Of a stretch of DNA of 64,000 nucleotides, positions 11,216 to 24,800 are shown one piece after another. Made by a program: the position numbers and the translations under genes. Source of the DNA: Cheilinus undulatus (taxonomy: Eukaryota; Chordata; Actinopteri; Labriformes; Labridae); NCBI RefSeq assembly GCF_018320785.1, contig NC_054882.1, positions 26,044,719 to 26,108,718 on the forward strand, read 5' to 3'. Each line of letters opens with the position of its first letter. Positions within the stretch are counted from its first letter, which is position 1. Under the pieces are notes generated by a model. That model made no database searches and was not told the DNA's origin. It saw nothing but the letters and a program-made list of their open reading frames with translations.

Positions 11216-14200
11216 TCCACCCCAGCTCCTCCTCTATACTTAATCTGACCTAATCAGTGTAATTCTGTTGTTACTGATGCCTGCTCTGCTCAGGGTTTAT
11301 TGCTGCTTCACTCCCTGCCTCAGGCTTTTCTTCTAGGTACAGGAAGAGAGGGAACGCGTGCTGTTCCTGCTTTATGCGTTCAACATAGGCTTGTGGAAGG
11401 GCAAGGGGGTCCCAGAACAGCCAAACTTCCAAATACAATTTATAGCAATGAGAGAAAATTAATAACTGCTAATAAAGACAAAATCTGTAAGCTGAAAATC
11501 ATGTGTTTCTTGACAAAGTGGTTGAACTGAACTAAAAATAACTGAATCCTTCAAGGGGGTACTTCAATTTGCCACTCGCTAGCTTGCTAGCTATTTTAAT
11601 ATCTGGCAGTGAGCTATGTAGTAAATTTTTCTTTAATTTTGCATTAATCTTCTGTGCTACAGTGCTAATATAACTAAATGCCTCATACTTAATCTTTACA
11701 TTCAGTAGGGGTTTTTTTTCTGCAGATTCTGTAACATTGGAATGGAGCAAAACCGGCTGATGTTTCCTTTTCTATTCAGCGTGCTGCTAAGCTAAATTTC
11801 TCAAACTCTTCAAACTGAGAGTGGTGCTGATCTTTGCATCAAATTTTCATAATTAAATTAGCCTAAAAGATGGGTTTTTCATATCATGTACAATGCTGTA
11901 ATTATACTTATTTTGGATCTTAAAGACCAGAGTGAAAGAATACTTGAACATTTTTATTGCTAGCAGATGATTAATCCTCTGAGAGGTGTCATAATGGGTG
12001 GAAAAAATCAAAAGTTAGATCTCAACCAAGGCAGGGAAAAACCTCTCTAAACCACTTAACACAACTGCTACTGCTGTGGATAACACCAGAGGGAGAGGCG
12101 TTTATAAGAAGACAATAAACTGGGTCCCACAGCAATTACAGGGTGGGGACGGGTGTGGAGGCTATTCTTCTTCGCCAAGTTAACCATGTGAGAAACACCA
12201 AACATGCCACATGTCAGACCTGACATCTAAGTTCTTACATGCAGCTGTAAAGACAGTCTCAGTGAGGAACTGAAACCTTTTCTTATCAATACACCACTGG
12301 GAGCACATTTGTTTACTGCAAGAATGAGGGCAGAGTGCTGGGTTCAGTCAAATGGCTGACACTGGTGCGAGACAAAAACTTAGTCACATCCTTTTCTGCT
12401 CTGAATTAGCATGCTTTTAATATTTCAGAAGGAACATAAATGCCGTACCCTGGAGACCAGATGAAACTGAGAGTTCATGTTACGTTGGCTTTAGATGTGT
12501 CTGGTCCCTTTCCCAACCTATGAGATTTCCATCTGGTCTGATCCAGGTCAGGACAATCACAATCGTGCATCTAATAAAGGGCAGGTTTAAGGGTCATTGA
12601 GGCATTAAAGCCAAGATGGCTGTCACTGATGTGGAACACTTTGAGTCTGCTATTGTGTAAGTATTAAACAAACCAGAAAATTATGCACAAAGGCTAAGAG
12701 TAGGTTACTAAATCAGGTCATGCCGAATGCTGGTATAGTATGCTTTACTTGAAGGTATAGAAAATTGGGTTTTGAACTGACCTCCTTCCTTAGTCTATGG
12801 CACACATTGTCTTTGGTAAATCAGTCTTTGGATAATCAGCTGTGTAAAACACCTTTTGGGGGGGGGGGATCCTACCATATTTTAACAGTAACAACAGTAG
12901 TATGTGTTTTTTTCTATCAGCAGGACAACACAGTTTATCATTTTGGATACCCAGGGCTAGGGATGCACGTGGTTAGTCGGCTAAACAGTTGAATGTATTC
13001 ATCAAATTAGTCAGTGCAAGATTTACAAGTCAGTTAAACTAGTTACCTATCATTTCTTATAGAGGCAGTCCTCAAAACATGACTAAATGCTCTTTTTAAA
13101 ACTGTAAATGAAGCCTCTTAGCTGCTTGAGCGTATTGTAGTAAGAAAACAGTATGACCATTTTTTTAACTAGAAAAGGGAAAATTAGCGGTACACAGACT
13201 GTCGTTGGTTATACTCAAGTATAACTTGTCAACCAAAGTGAAAAAAGGCCACATATCTAAGCACAATATTGATCCACAAAGAGGAACAAAGGTTGGCAGA
13301 GCTAAATGCTAATGTTAGCTACGCTCTACACAGTACATCAGGCTCGTATCGTACCTGCTGACACAAAGACCCAGTGATGAATTTGACTGTTTTCTAAGCA
13401 TTTTATCCTCTTCAGACTAGACGGTTGATTACAATTTAAATGGGTATTTAACATATCTTTATGGTCAAATCTTTTCTAGGGGTAACATCATTTTTGGCAA
13501 GGCCAGTTTCATTAGTTTGTTTTTTATATGATTCTGTTGAACTGCAATTCAAAAGCAATGTCTGATTTTCATTAGTGAATTTTCAGTAAATATTTATTTA
13601 TTATTACTTTTGTCAGTTTCAAGTTATTTCAGTGACAACTGAAGGTTATTCTTTTTTCTCAGAAGGGTACCAACCATTTTGTCCACATGTGGATAGGTCA
13701 TTCATGTTTTGTGCTGCTTATTTTTGATGTACTACATTTATTCTCTGCCATCAGCTGCACATTTTATCGTCTAAACGGCCCCTATAAACCCGTCCTATCC
13801 CCAGCAGAAGATATTTAAAGATACTTTAGAGATATTTTTCAGAAACACTAACAATATTTTAGCAAGATACATCTCTTATTGCCCTGCTGTATTTTGATGT
13901 TTTAACTGACACACTAGTACAGCACACTGCCCTATAGAGCAAAAGTAATTAGCCATGGACATGGTAGACCAATGCATTGATATTTTAATACAGTATGGGG
14001 CAGATCCTCTAAGATTTGTTGCAACAAATCCGATAAACTATTTGCACTGATGAGATGCAGATGCAAAACTGCCCTCAAATATGGCTGGTCCAGCGCACTT
14101 AGTGCACGTTTTACCACAGGCCAAGTGGCACATTAGTGGCTGTGCACTTAGCTAACCAACCAATTAGACATATGTGATTCGGAGACTGGAAAAAAACAGG

Positions 14201-16062
14201 AAAAATACAATACACACACACATCTGTAGCTCTGCTTTTGTTACTAAATCACAAAAACACATTACTATCAGACAAATTAATAGGTTTGTAAATCACTCAT
14301 TGGTCAGTTAGAGCTTGGACAAGTCATTCTGTGTGGCGTTAAATTTCCTGCTGCGTACATCCTTTCAGGGATTTTAATGTGAGATTTAACAGCTGACAAC
14401 ACCGAAAAAGTCTACAACCTACACTCCATACATTGGCACTGAATTTTGAATAATACCCCTCCTCCTCGTTGTTTATTTCTTGGATCTGCCCCTATGATGT
14501 TGATTGTGTTGCAAGGCATCATTACATCCCTAGAAAAATGTGCATATGATTTTACTGCAAAGACAAAAGACTCATCAGGAAAGTGTACAATTTATCTGCC
14601 ACAGGAAGAGATTCTGATTTGTGTCAATCATCATGACTAGCGGAGATGTAACTCTTCTGTAATATATCAGTATTAGTGCCGAGGCCTTCTTATTTCCTTT
14701 CTGAATGTTAACTATTGTGTTCGTTCCTCTCCCCTCAAGCTCAACCAGATATTTTTTTTCTGCTCCTAATGATGCAGAGAAGGCATAAGGTGTTGTGTAA
14801 CCATTTACCAGAATTGAGGAAATTTTCATTCCTAATAATTGGCCACTTGGTGAGTCACAGGGAAAGTATTGATTAGAAGAGCCTTGTTCTTTTTACCTCT
14901 GGCTCCCTTATGATGTCTCCTCACGCTGGGAAACAGGTCAGGGGGCTTTAAGCTTTCCTTTAATGATCTCGATTCAAAGGAATCAAAACATCACTTTGAA
15001 CAGAGTTTTCCTTGGATGTTGTTAGTATTGTTCTAATGACAGCATCTCTTCTTTTGTATTTTTCTCCTCTTTTCTCAAGTTTCAGCTGAAAAAGGCTTGG
15101 TGTCATTACAAACATATGTTGGTATACAGGACTGATGTACAGTATAACCCTCCTGCTGCACTGTGGTAATGCTGCACCACCCACAGATGGAAGCCAAAGG
15201 GTGGGGGGTGGGGGGGGGCTGTTTAACGACAATTAGCTGCTGTTGGTGTGTTTGGTGATATGTGTGTGTAAGTGTTTGTGTGTGATCAGAATTACATGTG
15301 TGGCTTTTTGGAGTGTGGTAATGATAAAATATTAATGAGTGTTATCATAGTTGCTGTCCCAGTGTTGGATTGCATCAGATCCCCTCTGTCATCACCAGGG
15401 CTTCCAATCCTGCTTTGTTTGCATAGTAACTCCAGCTGTGTTTTTGTTTATATCGGTTGGCTGCGTTTTGATCTTGGACTATGAGGTCATTTAGTCACAT
15501 TTGTGGTTGCTGATGAGCACCCATGATTTTAACTAGCAAGGGCTAAGTGAGAGAGCAGAGTTTTTTGGCGGAAAACGCCCTTTTGACCAACACAGGGTGG
15601 TCAGCAGCTAGTTTACGGATTAATCTCATTTGGTCCTGTCATATAATTTACCAGCTGTGGAAGGGCTTTGGTCATGTTGTAATGATCTAAAATATAGGTT
15701 AGCTCCTACTTAAACCATCAGTATATTCTACTTATATTTTAAAAGGTCTGCATTATGTTGCACTTTTTCCAGTATCCAAACCGCTCAACGTCACATTAAC
15801 CATCAGTGGAGGCTGCTGCAGTCTTCCCATTAGGAACCTAGAAACAGAATCCAAACATGTTCCCACCGGAGCATTCTGGGATTCAGTGACTGAGATACCT
15901 CAACATGACTGCTGGAGCTGAGGATCAAACCACCAACCTTCAATTAAGCCACCTGTTTTAGTTAAGCTGAGAAAAGTAATTCAAATGGCATGAATTTAAT
16001 CTGCACATCAAAACTGAACCAGAAATAAAAAGTACTTAAAAATCAGTGCAATCAGACCCTTG
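11216..16062. other. Gene-free stretch, no exon recognised
   Basis: Scattered G runs (12859-12869, 15200-15218) and a CA-rich run near 14205-14222 are visible. Short frames have no family resemblance. A possible inverted CTAGGGATG pair at 12957 and 14525 is discussed among the rejected items. Confidence 0.35.
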
Positions 16063-16247
16063 TTATGCTCAGTTGGTAGAGCAGGCACTCATATACAGAG
16101 CTACCAGACCTCGATGCACTGATCCCTGATCCTGGAGATTTCTGGTACATGTATACCCCTGCTCTCTACCCCGATACTTCCTGTTTCTTTTCAGCTGTCC
16201 CATTGAATAAAGGGAAAAAGCCCCAAAATAATAATAAAAAAAAATCA
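16063..16247 (+). repeat. tRNA-derived SINE
   Basis: A polymerase III box-A-like TGCTCAGTTGGTAGAGCAGG lies near the 5' end. A tRNA-unrelated body and CT-rich stretch follow, then the tail GAATAAAGGGAAAAAGCCCC with an A-rich end. The tail is shared with 3455-3608, so both belong to one family. Confidence 0.7.
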
Positions 16248-16839
16248 AAATCAATACATTATAAGTAGCATATCTATGTTTTCTCTTTCAATGCACACTG
16301 TGTTAAATTTGCTGCCACGGGGCTCTCAATCAAAACCGTGACAAAAGATGACAAGTAGAGACACACCACTCAGGTCTGCCCATCTCTAACACTTATTATT
16401 GTTAATTGGAGGACTCTATTCAAAGACTTTAAACATTAAACCCGGTCTTCTTTCATGGATGAGTGTGACAAAATAGGGAGTTGATACAGCCTTCCTGGTT
16501 TGCACTGTGAACAACCCTACAGAGCTTTGTCAGTAGCTGGCAGTGCAAAAATGGAGGACAATTTTAACAGCTTTTCTCCCTCAATATGTAAAATTTATCC
16601 ATGAAATACAGTGGTTAACTGTTTAGTTTATACACCTTATGGAGTGCAGTTTTTTTGCCTGTGATACAATAAAGTGCAAGTTTGGAGATAATGTTGGCGA
16701 TGGGATGTTGCTAGAGGGAAAATGTGGTTGTGCAGAAGTATGATGAAGATATGATACCTAATTTTTCATAAAATGGGTTTTTAAGGAAAAAATAGCACAA
16801 CCACAATGATGCACTGCAAAGCTCAAGACCCCATGCCAG

Positions 16840-17333
16840 AGTGACCAACACAACCACACCGGCTGCCATGGGACAAATGTTGGTTGAAGAATGTGATACC
16901 ATCCCACAGCAGTGTGAGATCAGGCTGGTGACCAGTAGGAGGAGGAGGTGGCCAGGCTGTTGTGGCTGTGTATGGTTCTACCACACACTACTGAGGCTCC
17001 TGTATGTGAAATGAATGAACTGTTAAACTGCCAATTTGTCTTGTTACTCCAGACTTTAATAAGACAATCCACTAAATAAGAGTCAATGGTATAGTAAGCT
17101 TTTAGCATTGGCAGAGAAGATTTGGCAAATTTTTCATGGGTGCAACCCACATACTCAGCTCTGCTGCTCATCCCACAAATGTGTGTTCCTTACAAATTTG
17201 GCACCATTTACAGGGGAAGTACCCAGACTTTCCAGTGGTATAAGATTTATTGCCAAGAAGCATTCTTACTAGAAGAAATAATCTACCAAAACACAGGTTT
17301 CCTTACTCTCTGTGCTAAGTTTATTTGTAAATG
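16840..17333 (+). mobile_element. Tc1/mariner remnant, relative of the element at 36730
   Basis: It aligns with the element at 36730-37278 from the ATCCCACAGCAGTGTG block to the right inverted end near 17333 (GTGCTAAGTTTA). The aligned part includes the encoded PQQC-type transposase C-terminus. The left inverted end is missing or worn beyond recognition. Internal differences show it is an older or separate copy. Confidence 0.65.
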
Positions 17334-17335
17334 AA

Positions 17336-18995
17336 CATATTGATAAAACTCATAAGACAACCTTTATCCAAGAAACTTTCAACTGTTCAAAAATGCACCA
17401 AGCACCTGTACAAAGAACTTATTTTATAGACACATATCTCAGAAAGAAAATGGCTGCTATAGATGGGCTATTGGTCTTTCTATCCAGTGCACATTGGTCA
17501 TAACTGTAGAAGTAACGAGGCCTTTTGCATGTGTTAATATTTCCAAATGACAGGGAGCGCCTTGTTTCTTTTCTGGAGTTGGCACTCCTCTACTTCCACC
17601 AGCTCTGTAATTATGCCCTGATAGGGGGTGACTCTCCTCTGTGGCAGTCCAGGCCTCACAGACTGCATCTGCCATCATCAGCTCAGAAAGAAGAACTCTG
17701 TTCAGCTAGAGAGGCTACTCCTCAGGTGTCTGAACAGGAATGCAAAGATCTGCTTCTCCTTGAAAATATCAATCATGACTTATTAGGAGGGGGTGCTGCC
17801 AAGCTCTGAGGTCACAGATTCAAGTCCTGACTGATCCCGTATGAGCGAGTGCTCAATGAGGAGAGGTGAATAACCCACTCCTTGGTGTAAAACCTGACAG
17901 ATGATCAATCTGACATCAAGAGAAAACAAGAGGCAAAAGCAAACGTTGAATTGTAGGCTGTGATTAGGTATCAAGGGGATAAACACAGTTTGAAGAGGTG
18001 TTGAAACAAAGATCTCGTTTGTGTATTTAGAGTGTTCACTGGAATGAGCGGGAAAACAAGCAGGTTCCTGCTGTCCAAATGGTTTCAGTTAGTGATGACT
18101 GGTGCAAGCTACCGCCAAGAAGAAAGCTAACCACAAAACAAAAGCATATTTACTTTTATGACCAACTTTAAGATTTACGGGCCCTTATGTGGAATGAATG
18201 GCTCTGAAAGAGATTTATTGTCCGGGCAGTCTACCTTTAATGTATGCCACAACAGACAGACAGGATAAAGGAAGAGAGAGGAAAATGCTGCATTTAACCA
18301 CAATCATGTTGCATTCATCTTATTTTACTCTTTATTCCATGAACTACGTGAAAACACTTAAACGCAGAAACTTCAGTAAATCATCTGCTAAAACTTAAGA
18401 CTGACAAAAGGTCCAGTATCAGTGTTTAATTCATATTTTCCATCATTTGAAGAGAAAAGCCTGCATTAGCCGTTTCAGCACTAATGGAGAGCAGATGATG
18501 GACGATGGGGAGTTTTACTCTCCCTGAAACTCTTCTAACCAGTCAAGATGATTAAAGGGTGGGAAGGAAAGAAGAAACAGGCTACATAAAGTAACACGTT
18601 CAGCTGCCCAGTTATGTCACAGTTTTGTGTGATTAGCCAGAAGTCCACTCAGGAGGACAATAAGGGAGGATTGCCTTGTTAAAAGAGTCTTACGTAAGGC
18701 AACAGTCACGTTTAGTGAAGAGTGATAGTAATCACTGATTTTATCAAACACTGACAGTATGAGATGATGAATTTTTGGAGCTTCAAGAATTGTAAGTCAT
18801 TTTTATAGCTCAGAAGCAGAAAACTGGACTTGTGTGTAATATGCAGTTTAACCTTATGAACAGTATGCTTTGTGTGTCTCTGTTTAAGTGTGTGTGATCT
18901 GCTGCATTTTTATTTGTTGACTACATTATGGAGGCATTGATAAGTGTGCAGCACTGAGTTCTAAGGCTGACCACACACTCGCTAAACAATGTTTA
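17336..18995. other. Gene-free stretch, nothing recognised
   Basis: The overlapping short frames at 17457-17809 on both strands look coding by length only and resemble no family. No splice-framed exon is supported. Confidence 0.35.
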
Positions 18996-18999
18996 AAAA

Positions 19000-19650
19000 C
19001 GAGGAAGACCAAAGATCCAAGGACGGTTCAAATGACCATTCATCGTATGATCCTCTGAGGGCACATGAGATGATTCGACCAGAATGTGAGATGTCCCCCC
19101 ATCCGCCCCAAAGTCAGGCTTAAAATCATGTAATATTTGGCCAGTCAAAGACATAGGCAAAGGCAATCAAACTGAATGGACATGATTTGGAAAGATACAC
19201 ACCTCTCTATAGAAGACCTCACAGCTGACAATGCACATCAGAGCAAAACCCAAGCCTTGAGGTCAAAGGAACTTCCTGCGGAGCTCAGGGACAGGACTGT
19301 TGCAAGGTAAAGATCTGTGGAAGGCTACAGAAAAGTTCTGCTGCACTGAAGGTCCCCAAGAGTATAGTGGCCTCCACAAATCTGAAATGGAAAAAGTTTG
19401 GCACAACCAGGACTCTTCAAAGAGCTGGCCACCCAGCTAAACTGAGTAATTGAGGGAGAAGGGCTTCAGTAAGAGAGGTGACTAAGAACACGATGACCAC
19501 TCTGACTGAGCTCCAGAGATCCTCTGTGGAGATGGGACAGGGTCCAAGAAGGACAACCATCGCTGCAGCCCTCCTCTGATCTGGGCTTCATGGCAGAGTG
19601 GCTAGGCAGAAGTCACTCCTCAGTGCAAAGCACAATCTCCAAACGGGATT
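19000..19650 (+). mobile_element. Tc1-like transposase remnant
   Basis: Broken frames read as Tc1 transposase, for example GRVARQKSLLSAKH near 19590-19630. The block TGACTGAGCTCCAGAGATCC recurs in the copy at 55050-55560, so these are one family. It carries stops and frameshifts and no ends are resolved. Confidence 0.65.
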
Positions 19651-19849
19651 TCATATCTAATCCTGCATTTTTTTTAATTGAACATTGTGCAAATAAAATG
19701 TAATTTAGAGAGATGGAGCCACCAAATCTCTCTCAATATTTATGCATGGAGTTGAAAGGTTGTCTTCAAACCAATTTATAATTGGACGAATTGTGAGAGC
19801 TTGGAAGTATAACTTAAAGTTATGTAAAGAAAGTCTGGAAGTTCCAAAA

Positions 19850-20255
19850 CTTGACATCTTTATATCTGTCTGAGTTGTTGCACCAGCACGCTCCAGTCAG
19901 AGCACTGTAGTCAATACACCAGATAATTATTCATGTTCAACCAGAAGTGACAGGGCATTTGCTGTGATTGCTTTTAGACTGTGGAACAGTTTACCTGCAG
20001 AGCTGCTAAGTCTCTAGACAGCTTGAAATCCTTGCTGAAGACTCATCTGTTTGCACTGGCTTATAATACAAGTTTGAAACACATTCTTTTTGACTCTTCT
20101 ATTTCATTATGTTTCGTAAGAGTCATTTATTGCTCTTTTATTGTTGATTTTTATTATATATCTTAACATATCGTTTTAAGCCTATAAGGCACTTTGGTCA
20201 TCTGAGGTTGTTTTTTAAATGTGCTTTATAAATTAACATTGACTTGACTTGACTA
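19850..20255 (+). mobile_element. LINE 3' end fragment with GACTT tail
   Basis: The frame encodes RLWNSLPAELLSL-like residues, a common C-terminal motif of fish LINE proteins. It is followed by AAGGCACTTTGGTCATCTGA, TGTGCTTTATAAATTAACAT and a (TTGAC)n tail. The order fits the 3' end of a 5'-truncated LINE insertion. Confidence 0.6.
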
Positions 20256-21857
20256 GACCTGACTTGACAGAAATACCCCCTAACTCCTTTTTCTTTGTAA
20301 ATTAGCAAGTTTTATTTTAAGTTGTCTGCCTTTCCATAAATATTTCACTATTTTTTTTATCCCAGTGCCTTGAGGAGAATATAAAGGAATCATATAACTA
20401 CAAAAATTTATCAAGAAAAGGATTTAAGGATAACTAAATCTTAGTCAACAGTGCACTAATTAGGACTTCAGATAAATGACTTTGTCCACCTAGACAAACC
20501 TAAAGATCCTGACACATTTGCTATAAATAAATTATTTTAGGTTTGATATGTTTGATATTTTGTGCGCATGACCCAGACTCAATCCATTCCTCTTTCAGAA
20601 TCAGGATAATCCAGAATTTTTGGATCAAAGTTGGATCAAGCTTTTTCCACACAAACAGATTTAGTGAATATAAAAATCACAATAGGATTATCTGATCTTG
20701 CACAATGTCCTTATCCCTTTTTCTACTGAACATCCTGATTTCAAGATGTGATCTATCCCATTACTGTCAATCTGATCGGATTTCTTTTCAACAACTGGAC
20801 CCAGCAGTTGAAACTTAAATGACCTCCATACTTTTATTTCCACTGTCTAGCTTTGTCTTCTGTCCTGTCCTTGTAACATTGAAAGGTTGACTGAGTACAT
20901 TTACAATAGGAAATTATTCATCCAGCAGGATAAATCCTCAGTCCAACCATTATGACATCAGGCATGTTGTTTTCCAGCTCTGGGATCAGGTGGTGCCGTT
21001 TTTCTTGTAGAGATAGTAGAAAATGGCACCATATCCTCGCAAAACTGTGTTGTAAAGTTTTTATGATTTTAAAAAACATCATTTTCCAAAGACAGGTTAT
21101 GCAAATGATGAGCATGCCATATGGCTTTTAAAATGCGGTGAGATAAGCTCCTGAGATACCTCTGAGCTCACGTCTAGGAGAGAACCCAAAGTCAGAGATC
21201 TGGAAATCTTCTTTACATCAGTGAATGTTTGTTAAGCTAAGTCTTTCAAGTCTGATGTGATAATGGTGAACAGATGATTCTATAAACTTTGACATCTACA
21301 CTTTTTAAAAGAATCTGGTTTAAAAAAATACTCAAGCAGTGGGTAAACTCACAAAATAAAAATAAAAATGATATAAAAAGCTTACTGCATTGTTAAGGGA
21401 AATTTTACATATGTCATGGTATCTTACATGCCTACATGTTTCATATTTACCATTGCTTGCATGGAAATCCAAAAGTCCTTTTAATTAGGAAACAATAGTC
21501 TAAGCTAATTTCTTCCATAAAGTTTACAAGCTGCAAATCAGGCACATGAGGCTTTAGATTATGGCCTTCATATGGAAACGTGGAAGAAAAGGATGGAAAC
21601 TGAGGCAACCCTAAGTTCCAAATTACTGCAGCTTACATAATAGTATTTTCCTCTGCTTACGAGCAAGAGTGTGTCTCCCTGATGGTCAATAACAAAAGAT
21701 TTTACAAGATTTTACCATCTTTGCCCTACTGTGCAGATCTAGTATTATGACGTAACACAGAGCAGTAGATCTGGATGCAGCCCTAAACAATGTTCAAGTC
21801 ACTTCTTAAGAACCCTTTCTTGGAAAAATGGGGAAAGTAATGCTGTTGGATACATAC
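20256..21857. other. Gene-free stretch downstream of the last FSIP1 exon found
   Basis: The remaining FSIP1 exons would be expected on the minus strand here or further left. The minus frame at 20918-21115 has an acceptor-like start, but its peptide resembles no known FSIP1 segment, so it was not accepted. Confidence 0.35.
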
Positions 21858-24800
21858 CTGGGACATCCTTCCAAGGCTTGTGTATGAGCTTTGCACTGAA
21901 AGAAGTTCTTCCACAGGGAGGTAAAGGTGAATTTTGGAGTCAATGTTGTTCAGGTGCTCCAGCTCAGAGGGCTCTGGGGTGTAACCCTGGCCAGTGGGGA
22001 TTGAAATGGCCCACGTGAGATCCTGGAAGAGAATCATCAATGAGATAAAAAAGTCATAGCCAGTAGGGTTTATTTCAACAGCATAAACAGGAAGCTGATA
22101 ATCACTATCAATCTGTATTTATAAAGTCTTTGTAGTCTACTCTTTCTGTTGCTAGTTGATGGGTGGTGAGGTCACATTTTGCATTCAGGGCCAATGATAA
22201 ATAACTGCATCCATGGGACATGGCATGGAGCTATTGAGTCTGTGGCACTGCCGGGGTGTTACCAACCCCAGTGTGTTCTGATAGCAGCCTCCAGCTTGTC
22301 TGTATTGTTTCTTATCTTCCTCTTGACAACACCAGAGATATTCTCTATGGGGTTCGGATCAGGCCAGTCTTGAAAGATCAAATCAGTCTTGAAATATTTC
22401 AGTTTGCAAGAGATGAATCTAGAATGTATGGGAACGTAACTTTAACAAGTAAGTCACAGAAAAAATGAGCGTTTAGCCTAATTGGTATTCTAACTTTTGA
22501 GATACACCTGTAAATGTCTCTGCATGCTAAATTTTAGCTTTTACTTAAGGAAGATTTACCAAAAAGGGAACATGTCCTAGCATTTACAGAAAAAGAGTAA
22601 AACAACAGAAAAGAGGTCTACTAACTAAGTGGAGAACCACACAAAGCCAAAAATCATGCCGCTATTCTGGTAAGCTTAACTAGAATTAAGCCATACAGTG
22701 TGTCCCAAATCACATACTTCTGTAAGAAATACTAAACGTTTTGAGTGCGACCAATGCATTTACACTAACCTACTCGCACTTAAAGTCCTCCAAGAGTTGA
22801 GTGTGGAACAATGGACGCTATACAACCTTATTTAACCCTGTGATTGGTGATGACATAGCAGCTATTGAACTGTTAGCATGCTAGTGCGGTAGCTAATGTT
22901 AGCATCTGCTAGCTAGCTAAATTGTTAATAGCAAAGGCAGCAGATTTCTAACAAGCAAAGGGCATTTTGGGCCAAATAAGCTCATTTTCTTAAGTGAGTT
23001 GAATAAATCTAACACTTAGTGAAAATATTTATTTGATTTGAACTGCATTTAAGTGTACTGTACTGCAGTATACGAACAGAAGTATGTGATTGGACACATT
23101 GAAAAAAACAGCTACCATGGCACTGAAGGTCAAACAATGTCTTATTTTCCACTTCTTCTTTTGTATGAGCTTAATAAACCAAACAAAACATGGAAAAGTG
23201 GAGTTTTTTAGCTGCAATTCTTTTATAATCAGCCACTATAAGCTAACTCTCTCCTGTTTCTAGCTTAGAAGTTAGCATAAATGGTTTTAGTCTTTATGGT
23301 AAGCTTATTTTACAAGCTGTTGTCTGTTGCTTAACTGTAAGAGCAATTTCATAAATCTTACAAATACCTTAAAAGCAAGCAAATACATATATTAATAAAT
23401 TATCACAGGCAAAGACATTATAAGGCAAAGTAGGTACCTGCTCCCTACCTAAACTGGCTTTTAAAAGCATCATGATCCAGATACTCCTTCCCTAATGTTA
23501 ACTAGTGTTATTCAGGGAACATGGTAGATATCTTAGGCCAAAGCCAGCATGTAATGTCCGTTAAAATTGATAATTGACAGCAGCTGCCTCAGGTTAGCAG
23601 AACTAAAAAAGAGCAGGGGCAAGGGATTGTAAATAGTAATGTTAATGCACTGTTATGTTTGTAGTAACAATCTAGCCAACGGCTGATACCAATGCCATTT
23701 TTTCATTACTTCTTTATATAACGTTCACACAATGCCAACATTTTCTCTGATATTTGACCACAAAAACAGATCAGTTTGTCCAACAGGTCATGTCCTCATC
23801 CTAATCGTTATTCTCTTCTCTAAATCAGCTTTTAAATTGATATGGCACAACAGAAAAAACCTGTGTTTGTGTCTTGGGGGATTCTGCTAAGACCTGGGTG
23901 AAGTCTTCCCAACTGAAAACTCCACACTGCCAAAGCTCTGGTGACATACATATCATACTCGCTACATTATGACCATTGGTAATAGCATGCTTCACAATAA
24001 CAGGAAATCTTCCTCCAGCCATTAAAAAACCCAAGAGGATCTGCTCTCCCCTAAGTTCAGTATCTGCCACCACAATTACTGCGGTATTGTACAAAAAGTC
24101 AAGGCAAACATCATAAATAGAGCAGCAACATGTTAAAAAAAAATCCTGGTGGCGTGGCCCACGGATGTAGAGCTGTCCGGGTCAGGCTAAACTGAACCGC
24201 ATGCGAGAGGTAAGTATGCTCCTTCTCGCTGACAAACATCCCATCTGACTTCAGGCCGGCTTCACATCTGCCAAAATGGCTATTAAAGCAAATCAAAAGC
24301 AACTATAACAACATTTAAAGTGAGGATGGTGTTGGTAAGTTGACAGCAGAACACTGCATCTCAAATGCATCACCTGAAAAAACTTAAATAAACAAAACGC
24401 GTCAACATTGTGTCTTTAGGATCTATCATCAAACCCTTACTGTGAGTGCTCCAGAGCTAACAGCACACCTCTATGAGAGATCCAAGAATTTCTGCATTTC
24501 ACAGAACACCACAGAGGGAATCGTTATGAAAATGTGCTAATAAAATGAATCCATAACATGGGCCGTTCCATGTGAGCTGCATATGGCACTTAACATCTGG
24601 TTCATAATCTCAGCTGCTTTGAGGAGACAGAATCTTCTGCCCAGAGGCAGATTCAGCTGCCAAACGGTCCCCAAAACATGGATCTGTGACCAGTGTTACT
24701 CCACAGGCTGTCCTGAATTTATTCAATATGCATGATGATGTCATATAAAAGACCAAATATTAGATTTTACATAGGTTAGAAGGAATAAAACTACAAAAGA

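Noticed and set aside
12957-14533. Inverted pair CTAGGGATG / CATCCCTAG 1.57 kb apart, resembling hAT ends
   Set aside because: Only nine bases match, flanks show no 8-bp duplication, and the interior has no transposase. It may be chance.
20918-21115. Minus frame as a further FSIP1 exon
   Set aside because: No resemblance to known FSIP1 segments, and its acceptor phase gives early stops.
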